Shown here: positions 7,721 through 15,259 of the stretch, one piece after another
Layout of the letters: every line of letters begins with the position of its first letter
Numbering within the stretch: the first letter of the stretch is position 1
NCBI RefSeq assembly: GCF_016862215.1
Contig: NZ_BOMN01000013.1
Span: 1-64,000, forward strand
Source: Winogradskya humida
GTDB lineage: Bacteria > Actinomycetota > Actinomycetes > Mycobacteriales > Micromonosporaceae
Reading direction: 5' to 3'
DNA: 64,000 nt
Position numbers and translations under genes: made by a program
The notes under the pieces: generated by a model
Seen by the model: only the letters and a program-made list of their open reading frames with translations
Told to the model about the DNA's origin: nothing
Database searches by the model: none

Positions 7721-8113
7721 TCACGTGGCGCGACGATGCGGCCAATCGGGCCTACCACGCTCGGCGGGCAACGGTACGACGTTCGGGCCGGACGGGGCCG
7801 CTCCGAACAGGTCGAGCACACCGGTGACGGTCAGCACCGTACGCACGACACCGCGCGCATTGATGATCTCCGCCTGTTTGCCGCTCTCCCGGGCGTGCAG
7901 GCACCCTTCGAGCAGCGCCCCGACCGCCTCCGAATCCAGGAACCGGGTCTCGTCCAGGTCCACCACGAACAGCGGGGCGGTGTTGTCGACGACCGCGTCG
8001 TGCAGCTCACGACGCAGCTCGTCCCGGGCGTCGCCGTCGACGTCGCCGAAGAGCCGGACGCAGACCTCGCGGCCGCCGTCAACCATGATCCGGGTGATGC
8101 CATAGTGCCGCAT
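7721..8113 (-). CDS. STAS domain protein (anti-anti-sigma factor-like)
   Basis: A 130-residue cytoplasmic protein with a single STAS domain. The core segment VVDLDETRFLDSEAVGALLEG carries the Asp-Ser pair at the position where anti-sigma-factor antagonists are phosphorylated. A downstream portion reads ESGKQAEIINARGVVRTVLTVTGV, the usual ending of the fold. Such proteins bind anti-sigma kinases or act as small-molecule sensors. A good ribosome binding site (AAAAGG) precedes the ATG at 8111-8113. It sits between the shikimate genes and the GGDEF gene on the same strand; no anti-sigma kinase is in the window. Confidence 0.85.
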   Translation of the reverse strand: MRHYGITRIMVDGGREVCVRLFGDVDGDARDELRRELHDAVVDNTAPLFVVDLDETRFLDSEAVGALLEGCLHARESGKQAEIINARGVVRTVLTVTGVLDLFGAAPSGPNVVPLPAERGRPDWPHRRAT

Positions 8114-8181
8114 GGCACCTTTTGTAGCAGTAGGCCCGGAAACCGTACTTCTATAGTGCGCGGCGGTCCTTCTTTGCGCTT

Positions 8182-9981
8182 TTATGCGAGGCGATACTGC
8201 GCGGCCATGCGTACGGGAGTGTTCGCGGCGCCGTACCCGTCGTAGCCGTCGATGCGCTGGACCACCTCGAAGAACAGGCGGCGGCCGAGCATCGTGGTGA
8301 AGAAATGCAGGAACTCGCCGTCGTCGGTGCGGTCGTACAGGATGTTCGCTCCTCGCAGGCCGGCGAGGAAATCGGTGCTGAGGCCGGTGCGGGTGGCCAG
8401 GTCGGCGTAGTAGTTGTCCGGGATCGGCAGGATGCTCGCGCCGGAGTCGTGGACGGCGCGGGCGGTGGCGAAGATGTCGGTGCACGCGAACGCGACGTGC
8501 TGGTGCCCGGCCGACTGCGGCAACGGGTCACCGGCGAGGGCGGGGACGCTCAGCGCGAGCCGGACGGCGCCGCCGGGGCTCGTCATGGCGAAGCTGCGGA
8601 CCAGGCCGTACGGGTCGGCGATCTCCACCGGGTCGTGCCGGCGCATGCCCAGCACCGACTGGTAGAACAGCGCCGCCTCCTGGGCGTGGTGGGCGGGCTG
8701 GGAGAGCGCGATGTGGTCGATGGCCGTGATCCCGGCCGCGCCCGGCAGGGGTGTTTCGAGCTCGCTGAAGTCGCCGAGCCATTCCGTGCCGCAGAAGAAG
8801 ACCAGGGTGCCGTCGGGGGCGGTGATCGCGGTCAGCTCGGCCTCGCCGGGCCCGAAATTACGCGGTACGCCGGGAGCGAGCAACGCCTCGGCACGCGCGG
8901 CGGACTGCGCGGGATCGGCGCTGTCCACGGCCACCGCGGACACGGCGGCGTCACCACGGCGGCGGTCGGCCGGGGCCGGGCGGGCGGCGTTGACCAGGAT
9001 CCGGGCGTCGCCCTGCTGCCAGAGGTGGACGGGCTTGGTGCGGTGCCGGGCGGCGCGGGCGAACCCCAGGGCGCGCAGCAACCGCTCGGCGGCGACCCCG
9101 CCGAGCGGGTCGACGGCGATCTCCGCGAACGAGAAGCCCCGCAGCGGCGCGGGCGGGGCCACCGGCGACTCCGGCAGGACCGCCTCCTCGAGCGCGATCA
9201 GCGAGCGCAGGGCGTCGGTGGCGGTCCGCTCGGCGTCGGCCTGCCGGAAGACGTCGTTGAACACCTCCAGCGACAGCGGGCCCTCGTATCCGGCATCGAG
9301 GGTGTGGCGCAGGAACCCGGCCAGGTCGAACGAGCCCTGACCGGGGAAGCAGCGATGGTGCCGGCTCCACTGCAGCACGTCCATCAGCATCTGCGGCGCG
9401 TCCGCCAGCTGCAGGAAGAAGATCTTGTCGCCGGGGATCTCGCGGATGCCGGCGGGGTCGTGCCCGCGCGACAGGATGTGGAAGCTGTCCAGGCACACAC
9501 CGAGGCTCGGGTGCCCGGCGGCGGCGACCAGTTTCCAGGCATGGTGGTAGTCGTTGACGTGCCGTCCCCAGGCGAGCGCCTCGTAGGCCACCCGGCACCC
9601 GTGCCCGGCGGCGAGCTCCGCGAGCGTGTGCAACTGCTCGGCGATGAGCCCGTCGTCGCCGATGGTCCGCGGCGCGACGCTGGAACAGACGAGCAACAGG
9701 TCGGTGCCGAGCTCGCCCATGAGCTCGAACTTGCCCGCGGCCCTGCGGAGGTTGGCCCGCAACGTCTCCGGGCCGGCGCCCTCGAAGTCCCGCAGCGGCT
9801 GGTAGATCTCGATGCCGAGACCCAGGTCGGCACACATCGCCCGGATGTCGCGCGCCGGGCTCGCGGCGCTGATCAGGTCGGCCTCGAAGATCTCGACGGC
9901 GTCGAAACCGGCCCGCGCGGCGGCCGCGAGCTTCTCCTCGAGGGTGCCGCTGAGCGACACCGTGGCGATCGACTTACGCAC
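8182..9981 (-). CDS. 3-dehydroshikimate dehydratase, two-domain (QsuB/QuiC type)
   Basis: Converts 3-dehydroshikimate to protocatechuate. The 599-residue protein has an N-terminal TIM-barrel sugar-isomerase-like dehydratase domain (about 1-285) and a C-terminal 4-hydroxyphenylpyruvate-dioxygenase-like VOC domain (about 300-599), the architecture of Corynebacterium QsuB and Pseudomonas QuiC. Metal ligands expected for this family are in place: Glu134 (YEALAW), Asp165 (CLDSFH), Gln191 (FFLQLAD) and Glu239 (LEVFND). The C-terminal domain keeps IDHIAL, HQHVAF and FFEVVQ, the usual metal-binding His/His/Glu strands. The start is a GTG at 9979-9981 that overlaps the dehydrogenase gene by 8 nt, so the two are translated together. 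Confidence 0.9.
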   Translation of the reverse strand: MRKSIATVSLSGTLEEKLAAAARAGFDAVEIFEADLISAASPARDIRAMCADLGLGIEIYQPLRDFEGAGPETLRANLRRAAGKFELMGELGTDLLLVCSSVAPRTIGDDGLIAEQLHTLAELAAGHGCRVAYEALAWGRHVNDYHHAWKLVAAAGHPSLGVCLDSFHILSRGHDPAGIREIPGDKIFFLQLADAPQMLMDVLQWSRHHRCFPGQGSFDLAGFLRHTLDAGYEGPLSLEVFNDVFRQADAERTATDALRSLIALEEAVLPESPVAPPAPLRGFSFAEIAVDPLGGVAAERLLRALGFARAARHRTKPVHLWQQGDARILVNAARPAPADRRRGDAAVSAVAVDSADPAQSAARAEALLAPGVPRNFGPGEAELTAITAPDGTLVFFCGTEWLGDFSELETPLPGAAGITAIDHIALSQPAHHAQEAALFYQSVLGMRRHDPVEIADPYGLVRSFAMTSPGGAVRLALSVPALAGDPLPQSAGHQHVAFACTDIFATARAVHDSGASILPIPDNYYADLATRTGLSTDFLAGLRGANILYDRTDDGEFLHFFTTMLGRRLFFEVVQRIDGYDGYGAANTPVRMAAQYRLA

Positions 9982-10885
9982 GGTACGGCTCCTGTCGTGC
10001 CGGCTCTTCTGCTGCCAGTTCTTCTGCTGCCAGTTCTTCTGCCGCCAGGGTGGTGAAGTCGGCGGTCATCGCGGCCACGTCGGGCCGGTGACCGGTGAAC
10101 AGTTCGAAGGCGGCGGCGGCCTGGTGCACGACCATCCCGCCGCCGTTCAGGGTGCGGCAGCCCAGCGCCGCCGCGGCACGCAACAGCTCGGTGCGCAGCG
10201 GGCTGTAGATGATGTCGGTGACCCACAGGCCGGGATGCAGCAGCTCCTCGGGGACCGGCAGGCCGGGGTGCGCGGCCATCCCGACCGGGGAGGCGTTGAT
10301 CAGCCCGTCCGCGTCGGCGAGCAGGGTGCCGAGCCGATCGGGGGTGGCGCTGCGGGCCGGCAGCCCGCGTTCTCGCAGCGCCTGGGCGAGACCCTCGGCG
10401 CGGCCCTCGTCCGGGTCGATCAGGGTGAGCCGTCCGACTCCTAGACGGCTTATCGCGTACGCGACTGCGTGACCGGCGCCGCCCGCACCCAGCTGGACCA
10501 CCTCGCCGAGCCGTGCCCCGGGCAGCCCCCGCCGGAACCCCTCCGCGAACCCGTCCCGGTCGGTGTTGTGCCCGGTGGCGCGCCCGTCGTGGAAGACCAC
10601 CGTGTTGACGGCCTGCAACTCGGCGGCGCCGGGGGAGAGGGCGTCCAGGTGCTTGACGACCTCCTGCTTGCACGGGTGGGTGATGTTCAGCCCGCGGAAG
10701 CCGAGCCGCCGCGCGTCGCGGACCAGGTCGCCGATGTCGTCCGGGGCCGCACCGAGCGGCGTCAGGTCGATCAGCTGGTAGAGCAGGCGCAGCCCGAGGC
10801 GGTCGGCCTCGCGCTCGTGCAGGGCCGGGCTCAGCGACGCGCCGATACCGGCGCCGATGAGACCCACGAGGTAGCGCTCGGACAT
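9974..10885 (-). CDS. Quinate/shikimate dehydrogenase (AroE family)
   Basis: An NAD(P)-dependent dehydrogenase of 303 aa. Visible motifs are SLSPALHE near the N-terminus, NITHPCK with the catalytic Lys73, HNTD with Asp109, and the nucleotide loop GAGGAG at 133-138. The NITHPCKQ form and the dehydratase partner point to catabolic quinate/shikimate oxidation rather than aromatic amino acid synthesis. The ATG at 10883-10885 is chosen because GGGAGG precedes it by 5 nt; a GTG two codons upstream is weaker. The C-terminus carries an odd tail of three LAAEE-like repeats encoded by tandem 15-nt repeats. A divergent TetR gene probably controls the operon. Confidence 0.9.
   Translation of the reverse strand: MSERYLVGLIGAGIGASLSPALHEREADRLGLRLLYQLIDLTPLGAAPDDIGDLVRDARRLGFRGLNITHPCKQEVVKHLDALSPGAAELQAVNTVVFHDGRATGHNTDRDGFAEGFRRGLPGARLGEVVQLGAGGAGHAVAYAISRLGVGRLTLIDPDEGRAEGLAQALRERGLPARSATPDRLGTLLADADGLINASPVGMAAHPGLPVPEELLHPGLWVTDIIYSPLRTELLRAAAALGCRTLNGGGMVVHQAAAAFELFTGHRPDVAAMTADFTTLAAEELAAEELAAEEPARQEPYRA
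10004..10048 (-). repeat. Three 15-nt tandem repeats in the aroE-like 3' end
   Basis: The unit TTCTGCTGCCAGTTC (plus strand) occurs three times in tandem, the last copy with one change. Read on the coding strand it gives the in-frame peptide repeat AEELA. The array lies just before the stop codon, so copy-number slippage would change only the tail length and not the frame. Confidence 0.7.
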
Positions 10886-10897
10886 CGGCACCTCCCA

Positions 10898-10937
10898 CTA
10901 ATGTACGAACCAGTACGTTAGTTAGCACGTACGTTAG
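10898..10937. promoter_or_regulatory. Repeated operator before the shikimate genes
   Basis: CTAATGTACG at 10898-10907 and AGTACGTTAG at 10912-10921 form an imperfect inverted repeat (8 of 10 positions) with a 4-nt spacer. A third half-site, CGTACGTTAG, follows at 10928-10937. The site is 13 bp from the dehydrogenase start codon and overlaps where its promoter should be. Size and symmetry suit a TetR-family dimer. Confidence 0.55.
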
Positions 10938-10990
10938 CCAGCGCGGGGGTGCGCGGTCAACGAGACGTTGCGTGGGACACTTCCAGCCGC

Positions 10991-11065
10991 GCACAACTAA
11001 GTTGTGTGCAATTTAGTTGTGCACAACTAAATTGCCCACAACTTAATTGCACGCAACCTAAATCG
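10991..11065. promoter_or_regulatory. Five tandem 15-bp iterons including a perfect 28-bp palindrome
   Basis: Five consecutive 15-bp units start at 10991, 11006, 11021, 11036 and 11051. Each contains the quasi-palindromic core CAAYTWARTTG; the fifth copy is degenerate. Positions 11008-11035 form a perfect 28-bp palindrome centred on GTGCAC. The array is AT-rich compared with its surroundings and lies between the shikimate operon and the divergent TetR gene. Cooperative binding by several regulator dimers is the simplest reading. Confidence 0.7.
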
Positions 11066-11075
11066 CGCCGGTAAG

Positions 11076-11094
11076 GGCGCGACCCAGTCGCGCC
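11076..11094 (+). other. Stable hairpin in the TetR leader
   Basis: GGCGCGAC and GTCGCGCC pair perfectly around a 3-nt loop. The hairpin ends a few nt before the AAGGAGGAGG ribosome binding site of the TetR gene. It could protect the mRNA end or tune translation. Confidence 0.4.
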
Positions 11095-11108
11095 AGCAAG
11101 GAGGAGGC

Positions 11109-11747
11109 ATGGACACCGGGCGCCGCCGGGACGCCGCTCGTACGCGGGCTGAGATTCTCGAGGTCGCGTCGGCCGAGTTCGCCGATCAGGGGTATGCCGG
11201 GGCGCGCGTGGACGAGATCGCGGCCCGCACCCGTACGACGAAACGGATGATCTACTACTACTTCGGTGGCAAGGAGCAGTTGTACGTCGCGGCGTTGCAG
11301 GCCGCGTATGGCCGGATCCGTGCGGCTGAGCAGGAGGTCGACGTCGCCCATCTCGGCCCGGTCGCGGCGATCAGGCGCATCGCCGAGGTGACGTTCGACC
11401 ACCATGAGGCGAACCCTGACTTCATCCGGCTCGTCAGCATCGAGAATATCCACCGGGGTGAGCACATCGCTCGCATGCCCGAGGCCGACCTGGTCAGCCT
11501 CAATACCCCGGCGGTGGATCTGCTCGGGGAGATCCTCGAGCGCGGCCGCGGGCAGGGGCTGTTCCGGACGGGCGTCGACGCGCTCGACGTACACATGGCC
11601 ATCAGTGCTTTTTGTGTCTTCCGGGTCGCTAACCGGCACACGTTCGGGGCGATTTTCGGCCGGGATCTCGTCGATCCTGACCGCCGGTTGCACTACCGCA
11701 CGATGCTGGCCGATATGATCGTGTCCTACCTCTCCGCCGCTGAGTGA
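11109..11747 (+). CDS. TetR family transcriptional regulator of the shikimate genes (predicted)
   Basis: A 212-residue repressor with an N-terminal TetR helix-turn-helix (ARTRAEILEVASAEFADQGY, then VDEIAARTRTTKRMIYYYF). The C-terminal domain has FDHHEANPDFIRLVSIENIH, which I have seen in TetR proteins that accompany aromatic-acid and shikimate catabolic genes. A very strong Shine-Dalgarno sequence (AAGGAGGAGG) fixes the ATG at 11109. It is divergent from the quinate/shikimate dehydrogenase operon and separated from it by two sets of operator-like repeats. Control of that operon, with shikimate, dehydroshikimate or protocatechuate as possible inducer, is an inference from context. Confidence 0.88.
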   Translation: MDTGRRRDAARTRAEILEVASAEFADQGYAGARVDEIAARTRTTKRMIYYYFGGKEQLYVAALQAAYGRIRAAEQEVDVAHLGPVAAIRRIAEVTFDHHEANPDFIRLVSIENIHRGEHIARMPEADLVSLNTPAVDLLGEILERGRGQGLFRTGVDALDVHMAISAFCVFRVANRHTFGAIFGRDLVDPDRRLHYRTMLADMIVSYLSAAE

Positions 11748-11750
11748 AGT

Positions 11751-11780
11751 AGCCGGTTTGCGGCCTGCCACATACCGGCT
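11751..11780 (+). terminator. Probable terminator hairpin after TetR
   Basis: AGCCGGT at 11751-11757 pairs with ACCGGCT at 11774-11780 around a 16-nt loop, immediately after the TetR stop codon. There is no clear U-tract, as is common in high-GC actinobacteria. Confidence 0.4.
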
Positions 11781-11875
11781 TGCCGATGTGCGGCCTGATG
11801 TGCGGCATAGTTCAGCGGTGTCTGGGTAGATCCCGATCCGTCCCTGCCCCCGATCCCAAGCTGGAGCCGCAAGAC

Positions 11876-12073
11876 ATGGTTCCCGAGAACCTCTCCAACC
11901 CGCAGTTCGTCGCCGACACCAGTCGCGACGAGGCGGCCCCGGACAACGCTCCGGCCGACCACAGCGACGAGAACATGGCGCGCCTGCGCCACCCGTTCGA
12001 GACGCAGGCCGCTGCGGCCCCCCGCGTTCCGGCCTCCGGCGTTCCGGCGCCCGTGGAGGGCAGCGCCGGCTGA
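11876..12073 (+). CDS. Small acidic hypothetical protein, 65 aa
   Basis: I do not recognise this gene. From the ATG at 11876, preceded by GGAG with 9-nt spacing, it encodes a 65-residue protein rich in Asp, Glu, Asn, Ala and Pro (for example SRDEAAPDNAPADHSDENM), with no Cys, no signal peptide and no membrane helix. The composition suggests a disordered polypeptide. The frame is open upstream to 11780, but that part reads as non-coding. It lies alone between a TetR gene and NhaA, on the same strand as both. Confidence 0.45.
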   Translation: MVPENLSNPQFVADTSRDEAAPDNAPADHSDENMARLRHPFETQAAAAPRVPASGVPAPVEGSAG

Positions 12074-12104
12074 TCCGCCGGCCGTCGATCTTGCGCGGCG
12101 CGGT

Positions 12105-14003
12105 GTGGATCAGCACGCTTACCGCGTGAGCAATGCGATGCAGGGCCGGACCCCGTGGGCGCGGCAGCTCGGCGCTCCGTTGCGCGCGTTCCTGCGGACG
12201 GAGGCCGGCAGCGCCGGGGTGCTCGTCACCGCTATCGCTGCCGCCCTCGTCTGGGCGAACGTCGCGACCGGGTCGTACGAAGCGCTGTGGCACACCGAGT
12301 TCTCGGTGAACCTGGGCGCGTACGGCATCTCCGAGGACCTGCGTACCTGGGTCAACAGCGGCCTGATGACCCTGTTCTTCCTGGTCGTGGGGCTGGAGGC
12401 GCGGCGCGAGTTCGACCTCGGCGATCTGCGCGAGCGGCGCCGTTTTGTCCTGCCCGCCCTGGCCGGGCTGGTCGGCATGCTGATCCCGGTGCTGATCTAC
12501 CTCGCGGTCACCGCGGGCGGGCCCGGCGCGCACGGCTGGGGTGTGGCCATGTCCACCGACACCGCGCTGGCCCTCGGCCTGGTCGCGCTGCTCGGCAGGG
12601 GCGTGCCCGACCAGGTACGCGTCTTCCTGCTCACCGTCTTCGTCGTCGACGACCTGGTGGCCCTCGTGGTCATCGCGCTGGTCTACAGCGAGGACATCGA
12701 GTTCATGCCGCTGGCCGTCGCCGTGGTCACCTTCGGCGTCTTCATCTCGCTGCGGGTGTTCCGGGTCAAGCGCAGCGCCGTGTACGCGCTCGTCGGCATC
12801 GTGCTGTGGGCGGCGATGCTGGCCAGCGGCGTCGACCCCGTGGTGGCCGGGCTCGCGATGGGGCTCACCGCGGTCGCGTACACCCCGGCCCGGGAACGGC
12901 TCGAGGAGGCCAGCGGGCTGTTCAAGCTGTTCCGCGAGCAGCCGACCCCGGAGATCGCCCGTTCCGCCGCGATCGGGGTCATCGAGACCCTGTCACCGAA
13001 CGACCGGCTGCAGCGACGGTTCCACCCGTGGTCCAGCTACGTGATCGTGCCGCTGTTCGGGCTGGCCAACGCGGGGATCACCGTTGACGGCGGTTTTCTC
13101 GTCCGGGCGTACACCTCGCCGGTGACCTGGGGGGTGATCCTGGGTTATCTCGTCGGCAAACCGATCGCGGTCGTCGGGGTCTCCGCCGCGCTGACCTGGA
13201 TGAGCGGGGGCCGGATCCGGCCGGGGGTCGGCTGGGCCTCCGTGCTCGGCAGCGGCACCATCGCCGGCATCGGGTTCACCGTGTCCCTGCTCATCGCGGC
13301 GCTCGCCTTCGAGGGTCCCGAGCTCGCCGAGGCGAAGATCGGCGTCCTGACCGCGGCGGCCGGCGCCTCGGTGCTGACCTGGGCGGTCTTCCGGGCCACC
13401 CGGCTGCTGCCGAAGCAGCGGCGGGCGCGGGCGCTGCTCGGTGACACCGAGGGCATCATCGACCTCATCCCGGAGGTCGACCCGGAGCGCGACCACTGCC
13501 GGGGCCCGCTCGACGCGAGCGTCACCGTGGTCGAGTACGGCGACTTCCAGTGCCCGTACTGCGGCCAGGCCGAACCCGCCGCCCGCGCCCTGATCGTCGA
13601 CGCCGACCTGCGCTACGTCTGGCGGCACCTGCCGCTGACCGACGTTCACCCCCTCGCCCAGCTCGCCGCCGAGGCCGCGGAGGCCGCCGCGGAGCAGGGC
13701 AAGTTCTGGGAGATGCACGACCTGATGCTCGACGACCAGGACCACCTGCGGATCATGGACATTCTCCGGTACGCCGACCAGCTCGGCCTGGACGTCGACC
13801 GCTTCCACGACGAGCTGATGGACCACACGTACGCCGAGCGCGTCGCCCAGGACGTCGACTCCGCCGACCTGAGCGGGGTCTCGGGCACCCCGACGTTCTT
13901 CATCAACGGGCGGCGCCACTACGGGGCGTACGACGTCGCCACCCTCAAGGAAGCCGTGAAGGCCGCCCGGATCCGCAGCTCGTTGTCGCCAAAAGTGCCC
14001 TGA
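12105..14003 (+). CDS. nhaA: Na+/H+ antiporter NhaA with C-terminal DsbA-like thioredoxin domain
   Basis: A 632-residue fusion. Residues about 25-440 form the multi-helix NhaA antiporter that exchanges cytoplasmic Na+ for protons; Asp152, Asp182 and Asp183 (STDTAL, FVVDDLVAL) match the spacing of the essential aspartates of Escherichia coli NhaA (133, 163, 164). Residues about 455-632 form a DsbA-like thioredoxin domain with the CPYC active site at 483-486 and the cis-Pro loop GTPTFFING. This fusion is known in actinobacteria; whether the redox domain regulates transport is unclear. The GTG start at 12105 lacks a clear ribosome binding site, and an internal ATG at 12138 is an alternative. Confidence 0.92.
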   Translation: MDQHAYRVSNAMQGRTPWARQLGAPLRAFLRTEAGSAGVLVTAIAAALVWANVATGSYEALWHTEFSVNLGAYGISEDLRTWVNSGLMTLFFLVVGLEARREFDLGDLRERRRFVLPALAGLVGMLIPVLIYLAVTAGGPGAHGWGVAMSTDTALALGLVALLGRGVPDQVRVFLLTVFVVDDLVALVVIALVYSEDIEFMPLAVAVVTFGVFISLRVFRVKRSAVYALVGIVLWAAMLASGVDPVVAGLAMGLTAVAYTPARERLEEASGLFKLFREQPTPEIARSAAIGVIETLSPNDRLQRRFHPWSSYVIVPLFGLANAGITVDGGFLVRAYTSPVTWGVILGYLVGKPIAVVGVSAALTWMSGGRIRPGVGWASVLGSGTIAGIGFTVSLLIAALAFEGPELAEAKIGVLTAAAGASVLTWAVFRATRLLPKQRRARALLGDTEGIIDLIPEVDPERDHCRGPLDASVTVVEYGDFQCPYCGQAEPAARALIVDADLRYVWRHLPLTDVHPLAQLAAEAAEAAAEQGKFWEMHDLMLDDQDHLRIMDILRYADQLGLDVDRFHDELMDHTYAERVAQDVDSADLSGVSGTPTFFINGRRHYGAYDVATLKEAVKAARIRSSLSPKVP

Positions 14004-14034
14004 GCAGCGGCTTTCGGGGGATAACCTGAGCGCG

Positions 14035-15099
14035 ATGGCCGGAAATCGGGCGCCCACGATCTACGACGTCGCCCGCCGGGCCGGTGTGGCGGCGTCAACT
14101 GTGTCGCGCGCGTTCTCCCGCCCGGGACGGGTCGCCGCGGGCACCGCCGACCGGATCCGGGCCGCCGCCACCGAGCTCGGCTACCGGACGAACCCCGTGG
14201 CGCGGGCGACGGCCACCGGGCGTACCTCGATGATCGCCCTGATCGTCACCGACGTGACCGACCCGGCCACCGCCGAGCTGCTGCGCGGTGCCCAGGAGGC
14301 CGCGGGCGCCGCGGGATTCACGACGGTCGTGTCCGACGCCCAGGACGACGGCGTGCCGCAGCGCGAAGCCCTCGAACGGGCACTGTCCACGGTCGACGGC
14401 GCCGTGGTCGCCGCGCCGCACGCACCCGACACCGCGCTGCGCTCGCTGGTCGCCCAGCGCCCGGCGGTCCTGCTCGACCGGATGCTGGACGGGCTGCCGA
14501 GCGTGGTCCCGGACATCGCGGACGGGATGCGGCGGTTGATGGCCCACCTCGGCGAGCTCGGCCACGAGATGGTCACCTATGTCGCGGGGCCGGCCGACGC
14601 CTGGGCGGACGGGATGCGCCGGCGGGGCCTGCGCCAGGCCGGCTGCGAGTACGGCGTGCAGTCGCGGCGCATCGGGCCGTTCCCCGCGACGATCGCCGGG
14701 GGGATGACCGCGGCGGGGGAGCTGCTGCGGCGGCCCACGACGGCGGTCATCGCCTATGACGACCTGATCGCGATCGGACTGATCCGGGCGCTGAGCGCGC
14801 GGGGGATCCTCGTGCCGCAGGAGGTGAGCGTGGTCGGGTTCGGCAACGTCGCCGCGTCCGCCCTGATCACGCCCGGGCTCACGACGGTGGCGTCGCCGTT
14901 GCGGGCGATGGGGGCTCTGGGCGTACGAAATCTGCTGGGTCTGCTTGATGGCTCGGGGTCTGCCGCCTCCGAGGCGTTGCCGGTGCGGCTGGTGGTCCGG
15001 GGGTCGACCGCGCACCGGCGGCGCAATCCCGCGTCGGCCGGGCGGGGATCGCTCATCGTGTCCGGCGCGGGGTCGTACCTGCCGGTCGCCACCCTGTGA
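14035..15099 (+). CDS. LacI family transcriptional regulator
   Basis: A 354-residue LacI repressor with the helix-turn-helix PTIYDVARRAGVAASTVSRAF at the N-terminus, a hinge ending in ARATATGRTSMIALIVTDV, and a sugar-binding-like effector domain (VIAYDDLIAIGLIRALSARG, VSVVGFGN). Effector-binding residues are not specific enough to name a ligand. TAACCT at 14022-14027 ends 7 nt before the ATG, so the mRNA is probably leaderless. The protein ends with an unusual 30-residue Arg/Ser/Gly-rich tail after the fold. The next gene, a HAD phosphatase, is on the same strand 160 bp downstream and may or may not be co-regulated. Confidence 0.88.
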   Translation: MAGNRAPTIYDVARRAGVAASTVSRAFSRPGRVAAGTADRIRAAATELGYRTNPVARATATGRTSMIALIVTDVTDPATAELLRGAQEAAGAAGFTTVVSDAQDDGVPQREALERALSTVDGAVVAAPHAPDTALRSLVAQRPAVLLDRMLDGLPSVVPDIADGMRRLMAHLGELGHEMVTYVAGPADAWADGMRRRGLRQAGCEYGVQSRRIGPFPATIAGGMTAAGELLRRPTTAVIAYDDLIAIGLIRALSARGILVPQEVSVVGFGNVAASALITPGLTTVASPLRAMGALGVRNLLGLLDGSGSAASEALPVRLVVRGSTAHRRRNPASAGRGSLIVSGAGSYLPVATL

Positions 15100-15259
15100 C
15101 CGACCGACTTCCTTGTCTCTGAACGGGTTTCATCCCAGCAACCTAGGATGCTGTAGCGGGTGCGGCGTGGCTCACCCGGCGGTAATGCGGCGCCGGGGCC
15201 TCGACGGGCGGTCAGTAGCGTCGGGGATTCTGGTGGCCGGGCCTTGGTAAGGGGAGTTC

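Noticed and set aside
9974-10885. Shikimate genes as part of a secondary-metabolite cluster
   Set aside because: Only the dehydrogenase and dehydratase are present; no synthase, carrier or tailoring genes of a biosynthetic cluster are adjacent. Catabolism explains the pair better.
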